A stretch of DNA of 64,000 nucleotides from Myrica gale (Eukaryota > Streptophyta > Magnoliopsida > Fagales > Myricaceae): contig OZ005618.1 in assembly GCA_963930655.1 (NCBI GenBank), positions 3,556,001-3,620,000 on the forward strand, given 5' to 3'. Each line of letters opens with the position of its first letter. Positions within the stretch are counted from its first letter, which is position 1. The notes beneath the pieces were generated by a model, which was not told the origin of the DNA, made no database searches, and was given only the letters and a program-made list of their open reading frames with translations. Below, piece after piece: positions 1-10,346 of the stretch. The position numbers and the translations under genes are program-made.

Positions 1-152
1 ACTAAAATTTTGATCAATAAAATAACTACAAAATAATCTCATGCTCCCATCAAATCATCTCTTTCAATTACAATAAACATAAAATTCACTCAAATCATAT
101 CTCTCTACTTTTTCACAACTCCCAAAATCCAAAATTTTGCAAACACCACCAG
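1..152 (-). repeat. MITE-like repeat, truncated by window edge
   Basis: This AT-rich stretch has blocks such as AAAATTTT and the end motif TTTTGCAAACACCACC. Read on the minus strand it resembles the MITE copies near 5.5, 32.2, 38.0 and 40.0 kb, which also have a purine-rich middle. Its other end lies outside the window, so the family assignment is tentative. From here to 854 I see only the 3' flank of the next gene. Confidence 0.35.
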
Positions 153-854
153 TAATGTTTGTTTTCCCATGAGTCAATCTATAAACTATATTGGGTAGGC
201 TGAGCAGACGTAAGGCCTAGATTTCTTATAACACTTAAATTGCAGGAACACAAGCTTCCCTAGAATGGACAGAAATATAGGATACACAATAGCTTAGTTA
301 GTGGTCACTGGATCTTGTTGACCAGGAAACATACAAGCTAGCTCATAATGATTGAGAAGTATTATCTGATATCTTGTAAAATAACCCTTCATCCAACATT
401 GGGGGATGAGGCTCACCACCACCACATAAATTCAAATTGCCACTCGAAAAAAGAAACAAAACCATGAGAGGTCTTATCTAAGGACAACCTTTATATGTAC
501 TTCTTACAATTACTATAAAAGGGTTCTGATACATTCACCTTTCATGCTTATCCAATAGCAGACTATACGAGGAAGAGATTAGAGGAGCCAATCCTAGGAA
601 TTCTCACCAAAGGAAAGAATGTTTGGCTGCTCCAGCAATACTTTCAACTCCAAAAGGATAGCTTTTCTGAATTGAAATACGAATAGAATAGGTACAGCTT
701 TCTCTCTTCTGCACCGAGCATATCACCAATGTTTTGCTAAGTAGAATTGAGAACCCTAATGGACAGCTAGTGAGTTCCAGGCGGAATTCATGAAGCCAGT
801 TGGTTGCAAGGGACTTCAGTTCCAGTTGGTATTTCCGGTGAACTGAAAATAATG

Positions 855-2669
855 TTACTTGTCCAGATCCAAATATTCATCATACATCCTACTGCTGGCA
901 CACTCCATCAGAGCTTTTGCATTCAGTTCTCTGCCGAATCTCCACACGTAATTCAGACCAACAAGAAGCTCAATGATTATTGCTTCCGTCTTCTCTTGAT
1001 TTGCAAAGTAAAGAGTTTGTACCAAAAGAACATTTGTCCTGGAAATCAACATCTGCTGCTCAAAACCTCTCTCAGACTGCCATCTTATCATGTTATGAGC
1101 TAGTGGCGCCAACCATTCTAATATCCCAGCCATTGCCTCATTCCACTCCCCTGCAAGATCTGAATCATAGACAGACGAAGTCAAGCTCTTGGTGTATGGT
1201 TTCAGCTTGGCCCTGAGGGAGGTTCTCACACTTGTGGGTAGCATATTGTACAAGTCATCTCTTGCATCAAGACCAATCAAATGAGGAGATGCAGCTAGTT
1301 TCTCAATTACAATGATAACATTTGCATAGTGCAGAGCTAAAGCAGCAGCACCAAGGGTTTCAGGTGGAGCATCCAATAACTTGCGCCGAGAATTGAAGAT
1401 TGATAGACTAGAATGATCAGTTTTCCCAGGAGGAAGAAGGTCTGCATTAACATATTTGGCTCCATTGATGTTTCCTGAATGAACAATGCTCGTTCTAATA
1501 TAACAATCGGTGACAGGAGTGTAATTTCCAGCCATCATACATCCTTTGAAAGGTCCGACTTGAGTAAGTCGGTTGGTCTTCGAATGTGGTTTCTTCCCCT
1601 GAGTTGTAGGTGACTGGCCACGACTTTGCCACTTCTTCTGCCTCATTTCTTCTGATCCAGAAATTGGGCCCCATTTTTTCATTCCACGTACAAGAGAGCC
1701 TGAAAAGAAGTTGAGATTTTTATTCTTTCCAGAAATCGGGCCTGATTTTGTTGTTGGTCCAACAATAGGACCTGAATAGAAATTGCTAGGTTTAGTTTTT
1801 CTTGAAATTGGTCCTGATTTAGCCACGAACCCCCCAAGGGGACCAGAAGCAAATTTAGCAAGGTCATTCTCAGATGGATGAACTGAAGGTTGCAATAGTG
1901 TAGAAACTGACTGGCTACGTGGAATATAGTCAGAATTCATCTCTCTCGAATCTCCGAGATCAGCATCTACCATCTGTTGAATTCCAAAGACGTGTTTCAA
2001 CCTACTGAATATCGACAAGAGAGATCCAGCCAAAAGACGGACTGTATAATCGTAACTCCTGTTCCACAGAGATATCTGTTGTAGATTCTTCACCTCCTGC
2101 CGCTTACATGCAAACTTTTTCTGATATTCAAGCAAATTTACACCATCGGGATCATCACTACCCTTCATTCTTCTTAGAGTCTGTTCTAGATCTGAAAGAA
2201 TTTCCATCTCCTGATGCAAGGACGCGTTTGCTGCGATGAATCTTTCCATCTTCCTGACTTTCTTTTCCATCTTCCTCCATGAAAATTCCCACCCATACGG
2301 GTCAAGACCGATTTTGATTGATTCATCGAAGGCAAGTTCAAAACTCTTCAAACCAGGATCACTGCACTTCTTCCCAAGCCTGGCCACAGATTTTGCCACG
2401 CTGACCATATTCTCAAACATCTCTGCACATATCAAACTAGCAATAAATTCATCATCATCCGAGACAAGCTTCTTTATGCCCGCGGAATCCCTGATCTCTT
2501 CTTTCAACCTAGCAATTTGCTTGTCATTTAAGGACTGCCATAGATGGACCAGCTTAGACATCAGGCTTGCAACTTCAAATGCTAGCACTCCAATCGATGC
2601 CTTCCCAGGACCAGCCTCATGCTTTCGTGGAGTCTTCCACAGACTGCGAAACCACGACTCTGCGACCAT
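855..2669 (-). CDS. DUF668/DUF3475 protein (PSK-SIMULATOR-like superfamily), 604 aa
   Basis: One uninterrupted coding exon encodes 604 residues, a usual length for plant DUF668 proteins. The N-terminus starts MVAESWF. A DUF3475 block follows at about residues 28-84 (LAFEVASLMSKLVHLWQSL). The DUF668 block lies at about 435-530 (TLGAAALALHYANVI, then NEAMAGILEWLAPLAHNMIRW). Between them, residues about 273-340 form three imperfect repeats built around SGP-KSGPIS, an unstructured linker. The family includes the Arabidopsis PSI proteins, linked to phytosulfokine growth signalling. This member lacks the MGG myristoylation start of PSI1 and looks closer to the At5g04550/At3g23160 branch, whose function is poorly known. 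The start is the first ATG after a good splice acceptor (see 2686-3846). Family call is firm; the specific role is not. Confidence 0.88.
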   Translation of the reverse strand: MVAESWFRSLWKTPRKHEAGPGKASIGVLAFEVASLMSKLVHLWQSLNDKQIARLKEEIRDSAGIKKLVSDDDEFIASLICAEMFENMVSVAKSVARLGKKCSDPGLKSFELAFDESIKIGLDPYGWEFSWRKMEKKVRKMERFIAANASLHQEMEILSDLEQTLRRMKGSDDPDGVNLLEYQKKFACKRQEVKNLQQISLWNRSYDYTVRLLAGSLLSIFSRLKHVFGIQQMVDADLGDSREMNSDYIPRSQSVSTLLQPSVHPSENDLAKFASGPLGGFVAKSGPISRKTKPSNFYSGPIVGPTTKSGPISGKNKNLNFFSGSLVRGMKKWGPISGSEEMRQKKWQSRGQSPTTQGKKPHSKTNRLTQVGPFKGCMMAGNYTPVTDCYIRTSIVHSGNINGAKYVNADLLPPGKTDHSSLSIFNSRRKLLDAPPETLGAAALALHYANVIIVIEKLAASPHLIGLDARDDLYNMLPTSVRTSLRAKLKPYTKSLTSSVYDSDLAGEWNEAMAGILEWLAPLAHNMIRWQSERGFEQQMLISRTNVLLVQTLYFANQEKTEAIIIELLVGLNYVWRFGRELNAKALMECASSRMYDEYLDLDK

Positions 2670-2685
2670 CTCTCACCCCAGAGTA

Positions 2686-3846
2686 CTGAGACAAAATATC
2701 TCTAAGCCAAACCCACCATCATATCTTTTGATTCTGTTGTAAATTCTAAAACAAATAATCAGAGACTATTGAAATGAACCTAATTCTTTCAACTAGCCCT
2801 CCTTGTTGGTTTTGAATGGGTTTAAAAAGGGCACCAGTCAAGGGTTCCACAGTGATAGAGATATAGAAACTTTCTAAACAAGGCTAAAAAATAATGACCT
2901 AATTGACCAATTAATGACACAACAACTAATACACCAGCAAAAGTAATAATAACAACAATATTTAGGATATTGCATTTAAAATCCATGCATCCAACATAGA
3001 TCAAAAATCTGAATTGGAGAAACAGAAATGAGACAAAAGCCTAAGCTCGACTGGGTAAGTTCCAATTTTGATCCCTTAAAGTTTAGTAGTATCTAAGACA
3101 CAAAAATACATCCTTCCTTACTGAATAAAATTGATAATTTCTTACTAACAGGATTTTTCTACAATTTTCATTCTCTTCAACTGATGACAAAACTGCAAAA
3201 TGTAATAAGTTTTTATTACCATGGCCATGTCGATTGGCCGTATGATATATACCATGTCAATCTACATTACTTATCAGCACATATGGACACATTTAACAGA
3301 CGGATGGACCCAATTGTAAGTTTCTAACATTGAGAACTTGCTTGAAAAGCCGAAAAAAAGGGACCAAAAACAAGCAACGACTGACTTGGCAGTCTACTTT
3401 TTCCTTTGAGATCGTAACCGAACAACCTAAATGAAACTTCTCTCGTTTTCTTTTGCCACTATTTGCTCAGCAAGATCATCCAAAAAGCAAAAACTCACAA
3501 GAATATACTATTTCCAGTAACTAATTCTCAAGAATATATGCCGAAAAAAAGGAAGGAAAATGACATGAACCTAAAATTCACAACAAAACGCATCATATCA
3601 GTACCCATACTGTCGAAATTCAAAAACCATATTCATCCAAAACAAGAAAACAAGGAAATTCCAAAATCTTTTACTATGGACCAAGTCTTTTATTTTCCCT
3701 TAGCAATTACGCTGCATAATCGAACAAACCTACAAACTGTAAATCACACCATATTACCACGCAAATTTGCACAAAATCATGAAGCAACTAAAGCAAAAAA
3801 GTATATAAAAAATGAAATACAAAAAGGAAACTGGAGAAAAGCTCAC
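2686..3846 (-). other. Probable 5'-UTR intron of the DUF668 gene
   Basis: On the minus strand a donor (ATCG/GTGAGC) lies just inside 3846 and an acceptor (TTTTGTCTCAG/T) ends at 2686, 16 nt before the ATG. The first, non-coding exon would lie at about 3847-4030 and contains a GA microsatellite. The intron has no coding signal. This is inferred from splice-site quality and position and is not proven by transcripts. Confidence 0.6.
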
Positions 3847-3917
3847 CGATCCACATGGAGAGCTATCAACCCAGTGATTTTCAAGGTCCAAACACCAAAG
3901 GAAAGCTGGGAAACTCG

Positions 3918-3934
3918 GAGAGAGAGAGAGAGAG
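3918..3934. repeat. GA microsatellite in leader exon
   Basis: Perfect GA dinucleotide run on the plus strand (TC on the gene strand), in the presumed 5' leader of the DUF668 gene. TC-rich tracts are common in plant core promoters and leaders. Confidence 0.9.
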
Positions 3935-4723
3935 CAGTGGCTACTGGCTAGGAAGGTGCACTGGAAACTAGAGCCACACGGAGGAAAGCAAAGAATTGTA
4001 GAAAAAGAACAGCGAAAACGAGTGAAATTAAAAGATAGACAAGTGATTTTCTAGTGCTCCTTTTGCAGTTTGGACCTTCCTAATTTTCCGTATATGTATA
4101 TAGTCCTTCTATTCTATTCCTGTGTTTCTTATCTTTTTATGTCTTCGTGTCGTGAACTTAATTTTTTTTTTCTTTCCCCGTTTTACACGGCCACGTTTCT
4201 AATTTCTCTCTAAATTATGCTGACTAGCTTGCCAAATGTATTTGAGTCAGAAGAAATATTTATTTCTAAGTAACAAAGTTGTACCCAATTTTTGTATCCA
4301 ATTCGTACGAATTTGAATTCATAGAAAATGCATTGATTGGGTAAAATCGCACAAAAATTTCATATCCTAAATGTTTCAATCACCTTCTAACCTAACGTAA
4401 ATATCAGTGAAATTGTTGAATATGCGTGTAGTCGTCAGATATAAGCTTTTCACTAATCCCTCTCTATCTAACCCGTAATGGTTATAAGCCTTAAACACCA
4501 AAAAAACAGAAGAAGAAGATATTGGAACGTGAGACATAGGTGTCTGGTCTCTAGGAAGACAAAAACCATGTTCTAGATTATAAATTGGAGGTTAAATTAT
4601 TGGGGGTTTAAGAAGTATATCTATGCATGTACAAAATTTTGCTTGCGAGTCATTAATCTTTTCTTCTTTTATTATCCTAATTACACTTATTCAAAGTTTA
4701 TCTTTACTATTAAGGAAATTGAA

Positions 4724-5050
4724 TTTTTGGTCACTAGGTTTTAGTATCGCTGACAAAATGGTCACTGGATTTTTTTTTTGGTCACTAAAAATATATAGTA
4801 GTGACTTTTCACTCTATCCATCAAACTTCCGTTAATTTTTAACGAGAATAGCTGTAGACCAATTTTGTTTATTGTTGCGGCAACGACAACTTGAAGCGGT
4901 CGATCGCATTCTATTATGTTAAAAAGTAACAAAAGTTTAACGGATAAAGTGAAAAGTCACCCCTACATGTTTTCAGTGACTAAAAAGTTAAAAAAAAAAA
5001 GTGTATTTTATCAGCGATTCTAAAATTTAGTGACAAAATTTTCAATTTTC
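4724..5050. repeat. MITE with about 130-bp terminal inverted repeats
   Basis: The left arm (GGAAATTGAATTTTTGGTCACTAG) pairs with the reverse complement of the right end (GAAAATTGAAAATTTTGTCACTAA). Pairing continues inward through GACTTTTCACT-TATCC and TTTTTAAC. There is no open reading frame of note. It is non-coding and could fold into a long hairpin if transcribed. Confidence 0.75.
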
Positions 5051-5457
5051 AATAATGTTGCTCAAAATTGCGTGACAACTGACAAGTGAAAATGGAAAAG
5101 AAAATTTTCAGTGACATACTATAAATAAGTTTAATTTAAGGACTCAAGTGAAAAAAACTAAAGTGGGGAGATCCATCACAATCATTAATGGCAATCACGC
5201 GGAAATGCATCTTTTTACATATTTGACCTCTTCTCAGATCCAGATAACTGCCAATCGGGCGGGTCAATCGTACGAACGGTCGAACCAGGAATCGTCGGAT
5301 ACTCATACAACTCTTTTTAAAAATCTTTTCGGGTTCCGACGTTCATTTTACTTGCCAAATTAATAGTCTGACAATTAAATACCTTTTCCTGATCAGTCCA
5401 TGAAACAAGAACAACTCAATTAGCCATGTGTCTTAATGACATGGTCTGCGTTGACTG

Positions 5458-5655
5458 GGTGTGTCTGTGTTGTAAAATTTTAGTGTTGTTAAAATTTTAG
5501 GTATTGGGTTTAGTGAAAAAGTGAAGAGAGAGGTAATTTTTTATATTTTTTGTAGTGAATAGTAGTGATTTGATGGGGGAGAGAGAGATTATATTGTAAT
5601 TTTTTATTGTGTTAAAATTTTAGAGTATGTAAAATTTTAAGACGCAAACGCAGCC
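5458..5655 (+). mobile_element. MITE family A, copy 1
   Basis: About 200 bp from GGTGTGTCTGTG to CGCAAACGCAGCC. The internal blocks are shared almost word for word with copies at 32.2, 38.0, 40.0 and 52.9 kb: TGTAAAATTTTAGTG, GGTATTGGGTTTAGTG and AAAGTGAAGAGAG. It is non-coding. Superfamily not assigned. Confidence 0.8.
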
Positions 5656-5708
5656 TAAAACCATTGGAACAATATTAACGTGGGTATTAAATGGCACACG
5701 TTTATTGT

Positions 5709-5727
5709 CGATCGATCGATCGATCGA
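5709..5727. repeat. GATC tandem repeat
   Basis: Run of CGAT units, in a spacer with no gene. The stretch from 5730 to about 7710 shows only AT-rich DNA and short chance reading frames; I recognise nothing in it. Confidence 0.85.
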
Positions 5728-7724
5728 AGACTCTTAATTATATCACATGGTTACTTAATGATTTTCTTAATAACTTAATTACTGGTGGATTTACTTTGAC
5801 TAATTAGGTAGATGGTTTCGTGTGATCATGCACATGCTTAAAATTCAAGCGACATTATCCTTCGCAATGAGTTTATATATAGTTTTCGTAATGCTCAATA
5901 TATAACCTATTAATTTATTGTTCTAGCTAGCCAAAGGTAATGTTATTATTTTTCTTCTCGTTTCATGGCCTTCATCGCCTGTAGCCATCTTAATTTGTAG
6001 GAAACTACGTACTCCTTCTAGCTTAAAGAAGATTCATTGGATATAAAATCTCATGAGATTCATAAATAAATGCAAATTAGTCACTCAAACAATTCCATTT
6101 AATTCACCTATAATAGGGGACTTAATTAGAGTCTTGGGCAGTAATTACCTTAGATTTTAGAGGTAAAATTTGTTTTCCATATTGCTGAAAGATCACTACT
6201 CCTTGTAATAGTACTAGAGAAGATGTCAGTGAAAATCCAATTTTCGAAGTTATAGTACTTCATGAGATGAATGTGTTGAAGACCAATTAAGTGAAGTTAG
6301 TTGACGAAGAATCTCTGAGTGTAGCTGAAATAGAAGAGAAAGGCAGATCTCGTGAAACCTAAGTTAATTTGAATTAATCGAGTTATGTATTTTGAATTTG
6401 AATTTTGAAAGCTTTCTAATGTATTTGAATGATACTCATTGAATGAAAATACTTCAGTTTCATTTCATTCTCAACTCTTACGAGATTAAACAAGAGAAAG
6501 TTAGTATAGTTCCTGTTACTGTGCTTAGATTTCCAGAAGACAATACCTAATCAGGAATTGGTAACAAGATTCAGTATATGTCACTAAAATTTCGAAAATC
6601 AATGACTGATACTCAACATTAATGATGCATTATAAGTCATATTTTTTTGGGTAAGTGATGTTATATTGATATATATATATATAAACAAGGGTTTTAAAAA
6701 AAAGGCCCTAAATACAAAAGTCCTAAACAGTTCAGCCAGAGATATACATCCAGAGGTTTACATCAATTTCCCAGGGTTCAAACCGGTTCTATCTGAGCTA
6801 AAAGGAAAAGTCGATAACAGCATTCAAACACGATACACACGATCAGCCAACAAATTAAGCCAGTGTGTGTTTGAAAATTCCTTCATCCAGATTCCACTTT
6901 GCAGCCACCACTCTCTTTACCATTTGATTCAGAAAGAGTATATATGTTGTGACCCTTCTGGCTTGTTTATAGAACTTCCAACTATAAAAAACCATTCACA
7001 TTATCCGATTAAGTTTTGCTTATTGCTTTTTTTGTCGACCGTGGAAATAAAGATGTACTGATAGTCGACTTGTGTGTGTTGCAGAAAAGACAAATTAATG
7101 TCGACATGCATGCGCGTTTTTCTTGCAGATCATCATTTACAAATCATGTTCAGACAATAAGAGAATTGGAATATTCTTTCAGGCGGGTTCCCAAGTTTTG
7201 TCCAGTTACAGTACCTTGTTGTTCTCAGGACTAATGTGTGAATTAAGTTCCATTTATATTGAACTTGTAGGGATCTTGCCGACCAACGTCCACTAATTAA
7301 CAATTACTTTCAGTGTGGATATATATGCTTCACGTACGTACGAATCCTAACGAGGAACTCATGTTTCGCGCGCATGCTGCATGTCCTTTCAATCCGTCTC
7401 CTTTTGACCACTTTCTGCTCCGCAGTGTAAAACCATTGGTGTCGGCCGGTGTTATTCTGATCCTCAGAACATGATAAAAATCATTTTTTCAGGTATACGA
7501 GATGCAGTCGCTGTCGTTCAGTTCTACGTCTAGCCTGGGAATGAATCCGGAGCGAGCTGCCAAACCATATATGTGAGCTAGAGAACATGAATTAAGAACA
7601 AATGCAATTTATTTTGCGGTGATCTTCCGAACCTCTCTCACTTAATCAAGCACCACGTGCGTATATATGTTCTTCAACTGCTAGGAACAGCTCTCCTTGT
7701 GTCTTTCGTTTGGGATAATTAATA

Positions 7725-7955
7725 CATTTTTTTTGTTTTTTTATAAGGAGGGGAAACCCTGTGCTTCAGGCCACCTGAGTGTACCCACCTAATGTACAAG
7801 TAAACCCTATGGAGCTAGCGCAAACTCATTCACGCCCTTACAACTCCCGCTTAAGTAGGTTCATCCAGTGGAGAATAAAACATGTGACTTGTGCGCATAA
7901 CCTACACAAGTACGTCAGGTAAACCTTAACCACTTGGGCAGGTTCGCAATGGGTA
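7725..7955 (-). mobile_element. tRNA-derived SINE with 10-bp target duplication
   Basis: On the minus strand the element begins with a Pol III A-box-like stretch (TGCCCAAGTGGTTAAGG) about 15 nt from its 5' end. It runs about 230 bp and ends in an A-rich tail (plus-strand ATTTTTTTTGTTTTTTT). It is bounded by the direct repeat ATAATTAATA at 7715-7724 and 7956-7965. A-box, A-tail and target duplication together support a SINE. The family name is unknown. Confidence 0.75.
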
Positions 7956-7965
7956 TAATTAATAG

Positions 7966-9343
7966 GCTTAAATAACATGAGTGCCCCTAGGGTTTAAATG
8001 TTTTTTCAGAAATACTCATAGGGTAAATTTTGTTATCCCACCACCTCTGTGGTATACCTCTTTTTCCAGTTATACCCATTCGTCTACCTTCTGTACCCAA
8101 ATGGTTGCATAATTTGATAACGTGGCCAACGGTGACCAAGTCATAACCAATTAAATGAAGACACATGTCATTTGCTGACTAGGTTCAGCTCCTTGTCCAC
8201 CTCTCACACCATGTCACCCGCACCTCCCTTAATTTACTAAAAAGCCCATGCCACATCAATTAAAATTTAGAAAGATGCGGAAGACCCACGATTGCGATCG
8301 AGTGTCCTCTTTCCCCAAATTTTTTCCTAAATACATGAAGAACCCTAGTTCATCAAGATACCTAGCTGTTTGCAGATCCCACCGCAGTGAGAGTTATTTC
8401 TCCTGCGGTCGAAGTTGTTGGTTCTACCTGTGTTGGTAATGGGTCGTGGCCCGCAATAGTCGATGTAGCTGCTGGGGCGTTAGCCACCACTGTCAACGCT
8501 TTCCAGCATGGTAGGCAAGTCAGGATGGTGTTTGAAATGAATGTGGCTTTAAAACCGGAGAGAAAATTGTCACAACTCAGAGAACTCGCTAGAAAGTCAG
8601 CTTCTTCGCATTTGGATGGAACCGCCATAGATGAATTAGAAAGAAAACTTTTCTAGTTTAGGATTTCGTGTGCAGTCATTTTTTGATTTTTTTTATTGTT
8701 GATACAACTAATTGTTTATACAATTCTAGTCTGACATGTATAGAAAAATGTAAAATAAATTCTAAAAGTTTTAACCAATTAGCTATTGCTTCAAAGAGAG
8801 TGTAATAGACAAATCCGTTTTTCTATTTTATTTCTTGCATATAATAACTTGAATTATCTACTAGAAATCTATTCAATAAGCTGTTGTCAAGCGGAAATAA
8901 CGTTACGACTGCGGGAGAACCAAAGATGTCGTGGGATCTTTAAACAATTAGGAGTCTTGATGAACTAGGGTTCTTGATATATTTGAAAAAAAATTGGGGA
9001 AAGAGGACGCTCGATCGCAATTGTGGGTCTTCGACATCTTCCCAGATTTAAATTGATGTGACATGAGCTTTTTAGTAAATTATGGGAGATGTGGGTGACG
9101 TGGTGTGAGAGGTAGAGAAGGAGCTGAGCCAGTAATCAAATGGCATTTTTGTCTTCATTTAATTGGTTATGACGTGATCATTGTTGGCTACATCATCAAA
9201 TTCTATCATCATTTGGACCAAAGGTGGATGAAGAGGTATAACTGAGAAAAGAGGAATACCACAGGAGTGGTGGGACAACAAAATTTACGCTGGGGCATTT
9301 CTCATAAAACATTAAACCCCAAGGTACGCGTGTTATTTAAGCC
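7966..9343. mobile_element. Mutator-like (Pack-MULE) element, 1.38 kb
   Basis: The two ends are inverted repeats of about 400 bp (7966-8365 and 8943-9343), both starting GGCTTAAATAACA. The 9-bp direct repeat TAATTAATA lies immediately outside at 7957-7965 and 9344-9352. Nine-base target duplications with long inverted repeats are the hallmark of Mutator-like elements. There is no transposase; the 577-bp interior holds part of an F-box-type gene (separate entry). Classified as a non-autonomous gene-carrying Pack-MULE. Confidence 0.85.
8363..8656 (+). pseudogene. Captured C-terminal fragment of an At4g22030-like F-box protein gene
   Basis: An open frame with no start of its own reads through the interior of the Mutator-like element to a stop at 8654-8656. 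The translation contains DVAAGALATTVNAFQHG, then KLSQLRELARKSASS, and ends AIDELERKLF. This pattern matches my recollection of the C-terminus of the intronless plant 'probable F-box protein At4g22030' family, natural stop included. In the family, a stretch of tens of residues separates the HGGQVGMVFEM and FEMKVAL motifs. Here they are fused (VRMVFEMNVAL), suggesting an internal deletion between short repeats. The F-box itself is absent. Probably non-functional, or expressed only as part of the transposon. Confidence 0.6.
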
Positions 9344-9469
9344 TAATTAATACACTATGTATCTTCTAACTTTGGATTTTTTGACACTGTACATCCTTAT
9401 TTATTATTTTTGTTATTATACCCATAAGCTATTAATTTTTAGACATTTTGCAAATTCCTTTAAAACTTT

Positions 9470-9981
9470 GGGGTAAAGTCATAGTTAGCCCCATAAGTAT
9501 GAGCAAAAATTAAATTTGTACCTCTGATTATCAATTCGACGATTTGAGACCCCATAACTTTTGAAAATCATTAATTCTAGCTCCCCGTCTAAATTAGGCG
9601 TTAAATCTGAAGAAAAATCATGCAAAAGGACCAAAATGCCCCTAAAATACTAAAATTTAATAAATAATAATAATAAAAATTTAAGAAATAAATTAAAAAT
9701 AAATATATTATTGAGATAGAGTTTCAATAGTTTTATTTTAAAATATTACTTTTTAAAAAAATCATTTTTTTTTATTTTTAATGAATGTTTTTAGTAATTT
9801 TATCTTGGAGGACATTTTGGTCATTTTGCATGATTTTCCATCTGATTTAACGCCTAATTTAGACGGAGGGCTAAAATTGATGATTTTCAAAAGTTATGAG
9901 TCTCAAATCGCCGAATTGATAGTTAGGAGTACCAATTTGATTTTTTTATTATACTTATGGGGCTAACTATGACTTTACCCC
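9470..9981. mobile_element. Mutator-type MITE, 512 bp
   Basis: Both ends start GGGGTAAAGTCATAGTTAGCCCCATAA-like and form inverted repeats of about 180 bp. The flanks TAAAACTTT (9461-9469) and TAAAACCTT (9982-9990) are a 9-bp target duplication with one mismatch. The middle is plain AT-rich DNA. The stretch from 9991 to 10346 is AT-rich with nothing recognised. Confidence 0.75.
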
Positions 9982-10346
9982 TAAAACCTTCCATTAATTT
10001 GGTCAGAAATTTATTTTTAGACTCTAAAATTATAATTTTACACTTATAAAATGGTCACTTGTCATTTTTCATGTTAAAAAACTATTTTTCATCTAAATTA
10101 AAATAAAATTCTAAAGGAGAGTTCAAAATATCTGCCATCAATAGTTATTTGTGATGTGATATAATAAATTTGGATATAAAATATCTAAAATTTATAATTA
10201 AATGGTGCAACGTATATTTAATATCATTATATGTTACAGTTACCACAAATAAAAATAAATAAATAAAAAAGAGTGTCATCTTTCTTTAAGTCAGCAAAAT
10301 GGGGACCTCGCGTTGCTCTGAAAAAGTAAGTAAAAAACAAATCTTT

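Noticed and set aside
2236-2742. 168-residue plus-strand frame
   Set aside because: Antisense shadow of the DUF668 coding exon and crosses its start region.
3463-3951. 162-residue plus-strand frame
   Set aside because: Lies over the leader exon and intron of the DUF668 gene on the opposite strand; low-complexity, no domain.
6666-7234. Two overlapping plus-strand frames
   Set aside because: No domain, no codon bias, flanked by AT repeats; a LINE fragment was considered but no defining motif is visible.
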